Positions 5,226 through 6,065 of a stretch of DNA of 6,065 nucleotides are shown here, in pieces; within the stretch, counting starts at the first letter, position 1; each line of letters begins with the position of its first letter. The notes beneath the pieces were generated by a model. The model saw nothing but the letters and a program-made list of their open reading frames with translations. It was not told the DNA's origin and ran no database searches. The DNA is from Prevotellaceae bacterium (GTDB lineage Bacteria > Bacteroidota > Bacteroidia > Bacteroidales > Paludibacteraceae). Location: assembly GCA_031290375.1 (NCBI GenBank), contig JAITNR010000194.1, positions 1 through 6,065 on the forward strand, in the 5' to 3' direction. The position numbers and the translations under genes are program-made.

Positions 5226-5327
5226 ATGACGGCTTACTTGCAAATATTAATAATTGTAGCGTTATGGACAGAAAATGCCCGTAACTCATTGATTATGAGC
5301 GAGTTACCCCCCCCCCCAAGTTGCTGA
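5226..5327 (+). CDS. Possible small ORF ending in a poly-C tract
   Basis: An ATG about 43 nt after the predicted transcription start opens a 33-codon frame with a hydrophobic patch (YLQILIIVALW, residues 4-14) and a Pro4 stretch encoded by the C-run, then stops. If the tract had one C fewer or two more, the frame would continue 48 further codons to a TAA at 5461-5463, giving 78 residues. The extension is charged near its end. I do not recognise either form. It may be a leader peptide, a slippage-controlled gene, a frameshifted relic or a chance frame. Confidence 0.2.
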   Translation: MTAYLQILIIVALWTENARNSLIMSELPPPPSC

Positions 5328-5342
5328 TTATCAAGTAGTTAC
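5281..5342 (+). repeat. Dyad and imperfect direct repeat around the C-run
   Basis: GTAACTC (5281-5287) pairs with GAGTTAC (5301-5307), and an alternative stem CTCAT/ATGAG (5285-5289, 5295-5299) competes with it. The right half, TGATTATGAGCGAGTTAC (5290-5307), recurs as TGATTATCAAGTAGTTAC (5325-5342) with 14 of 18 bases identical. The two copies bracket the C11 run. The role is unknown. Confidence 0.4.
5307..5317 (+). repeat. Homopolymer of 11 C
   Basis: Eleven consecutive C residues in an otherwise AT-rich region form a slippage-prone tract of the type used for phase variation. It falls inside the possible small ORF, where its length decides the downstream frame. The exact count is also vulnerable to sequencing or assembly error. 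Confidence 0.85.
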
Positions 5343-5374
5343 GTGTTTGCACCGTAGTTATGTGATTAATATAC

Positions 5375-5397
5375 AGTCTGTTAATAAAAAACAGACT
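5375..5397 (+). repeat. 8-bp hairpin in the leader
   Basis: AGTCTGTT (5375-5382) pairs perfectly with AACAGACT (5390-5397) around a 7-nt A-rich loop. Only three Ts follow (ACC-TTT-GG), so an efficient intrinsic terminator is doubtful. The right arm ends at a TACCTTTG (5397-5404) that looks like a -7 box but lacks a -33 partner. Confidence 0.45.
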
Positions 5398-5480
5398 ACC
5401 TTTGGTGTGTTTAGAAAATGGGAGCAGGGAAAAAGGGAAAAAATTATAACAGAGGAGTTATAAATTAATGTTTATGCAAC

Positions 5481-5651
5481 AGTCCGTTAGGACTTTCATA
5501 TCAATAGAAGAGCAACAGCAGAACACAGAAATCCCCGTATGGGGATTCATAAAAACGAATATATGAAACCTCTACGAGGTTTTGGCAGAGAATTTAAGCA
5601 TTTTTCTATTGATATTTATTCCCTGACGGGAAAAAGAACAGCACTGTTCTT
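5481..5651 (+). repeat. Array of five small hairpins within a long inverted repeat
   Basis: Hairpins in order are AGTCC-gtta-GGACT (5481-5494), AATCCCC-gtat-GGGGATT (5530-5547), AAACCTC-tac-GAGGTTT (5566-5582), TTCCC-tgac-GGGAA (5619-5632) and AAGAACA-gcac-TGTTCTT (5634-5651). A perfect 12-bp inverted repeat, ATATCAATAGAA (5498-5509) with TTCTATTGATAT (5604-5615), encloses hairpins two and three. The result is a multi-branch fold with hairpins one and four placed symmetrically outside. Each stem is closed by a 3-4 nt loop. This could be a structured RNA, a protein-binding leader or an interspersed repeat of Bacteroidota. A 55-codon open frame (5491-5655) crosses it without a clear start. Confidence 0.55.
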
Positions 5652-5725
5652 AACTTGAGCCGGGATTTATATAATTATTTAATACTGTTTATATTATTTA
5701 TCAAAAATTTTAAAGTTTTATTCAA

Positions 5726-6065
5726 ATGAAGACAACAAAATTATTATTATTTCCGCTGCTAATCGCAGCGATGGCGATGATGCCACAAGGAGCAATGTCG
5801 CAAGTTACAATCGGTTCTAACGATGAACCTCAGGCATTTTCACTGTTGGAGTTGATTTCCAATGGCAACAAAGGCTTGCGGCTGCCGCAACTCAAAGAAA
5901 ATCAGCGCAATGCTTTAACAACAGCCACTTTCAAACTTAATTCTGGAGCAAAAGGGCTGACTATCTACAACATTGACGCAAAATGCGTACAGTACTGGAA
6001 CGGCAGCGGTTGGATTCCCGCAGGCATCTGCGGGGTTGTAATACCCTCTATTGACTTTCCCAAGA
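5726..6065 (+). CDS. Secreted or cell-surface protein, N-terminal part
   Basis: The frame is open from ATG to the window edge (113 residues seen) and is truncated only by the window. Residues 1-25 form a signal peptide: basic MKTTK, hydrophobic core LLLFPLLIAAMAMM, and probable cleavage AMS|Q between 25 and 26. The mature part begins VTIGSNDEPQAFSLLEL and continues N-K-G-L-R-L-P-Q-L (48-56), G-L-T-I-Y-N (77-82) and C-x2-Y-W-N-G-S-G-W (87-96). I know this pattern from exported Bacteroidota proteins that carry variable C-terminal domains, often surface-anchored or type IX secreted. The C-terminal half that would settle its role is missing. Cys87 and Cys102 could form a disulfide. The start follows an A/T-rich leader with no Shine-Dalgarno, and the nearest good promoter is about 550 bp upstream. 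Confidence 0.75.
   Translation, partial: MKTTKLLLFPLLIAAMAMMPQGAMSQVTIGSNDEPQAFSLLELISNGNKGLRLPQLKENQRNALTTATFKLNSGAKGLTIYNIDAKCVQYWNGSGWIPAGICGVVIPSIDFPK

Larger units (their letters stand above)
5177..5725 (+). other. Long leader or intergenic region before the secreted protein gene
   Basis: No recognised gene occupies these 549 bp. In order it holds a possible small ORF (5226-5327), a dyad and direct repeat (5281-5342), a run of 11 C (5307-5317), an 8-bp hairpin (5375-5397) and an array of five hairpins (5481-5651). The last 70 bp are AT-rich, with no TAnnTTTG box near the ATG at 5726. Unusually many open short frames occur, which could reflect a decayed gene or an interspersed repeat. 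Confidence 0.5.

Noticed and set aside
5468..5566. 32-codon ORF preceded by a Shine-Dalgarno-like AGAGGAG (5451-5457)
   Set aside because: The purine-rich stretch is well placed, but Bacteroidota seldom depend on such sites. The ORF ends inside the hairpin array and its product has no recognisable features. The structured-repeat reading fits better.
5491..5655. 55-codon open frame across the hairpin array
   Set aside because: It has no start near its upstream end. The repeated Pro-Arg/Leu-Arg-Gly motifs come from the palindromic stems themselves, so coding is not established. A homology search would decide.

Overview
The window looks like a chromosomal segment of a low-GC member of the Bacteroidota, probably Bacteroidales-like. 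Three features support this. The promoters fit the Bacteroidota consensus TTTG-N19-21-TAnnTTTG. Start codons follow A-rich leaders with no clear Shine-Dalgarno sequence. The last gene encodes an exported protein of a kind common in that phylum. No rRNA, tRNA, CRISPR array or intact transposase was seen.

Layout. 1-409: AT-rich intergenic DNA with a hairpin repeat, a near-consensus promoter and a palindromic leader. 410-1411: gapA (glycolytic GAPDH), with its own terminator. 1513-1573: a regulatory cluster (perfect 8-4-8 dyad, helically phased direct repeats, -7 box). 1608-2438 and 2499-3737: a TorF-like putative outer-membrane porin and an Amt ammonium channel, 60 bp apart, probably one operon ending at the terminator at 3768-3804. 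3738-4182: intergenic DNA with a GC-rich repeat, a possible 3' gene remnant abutting an IS-end-like sequence, and crossing inverted repeats. 4183-4899 (minus): dapB (lysine and diaminopimelate synthesis), convergent with amt. 4900-5725: a repeat related to the one beyond dapB, a consensus promoter, a possible small ORF with a run of 11 C, and an array of five hairpins. 5726-6065: the first 113 codons of a secreted protein that runs off the window.

The housekeeping content is carbon flow (GapA), nitrogen uptake (porin plus Amt) and cell-wall or lysine precursor synthesis (DapB). The porin/Amt pair reads as a two-membrane ammonium import unit. The Amt tail keeps a PII-responsive type of sequence, but no PII gene lies nearby.

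The least explained part is 5145-5725. A strong promoter precedes about 540 nt of leader carrying a homopolymer-interrupted reading frame and a symmetrical hairpin array, all upstream of a surface or secreted protein gene. This could be a phase-variable or structured leader, or simply a decayed interspersed repeat. The sequence alone does not decide.
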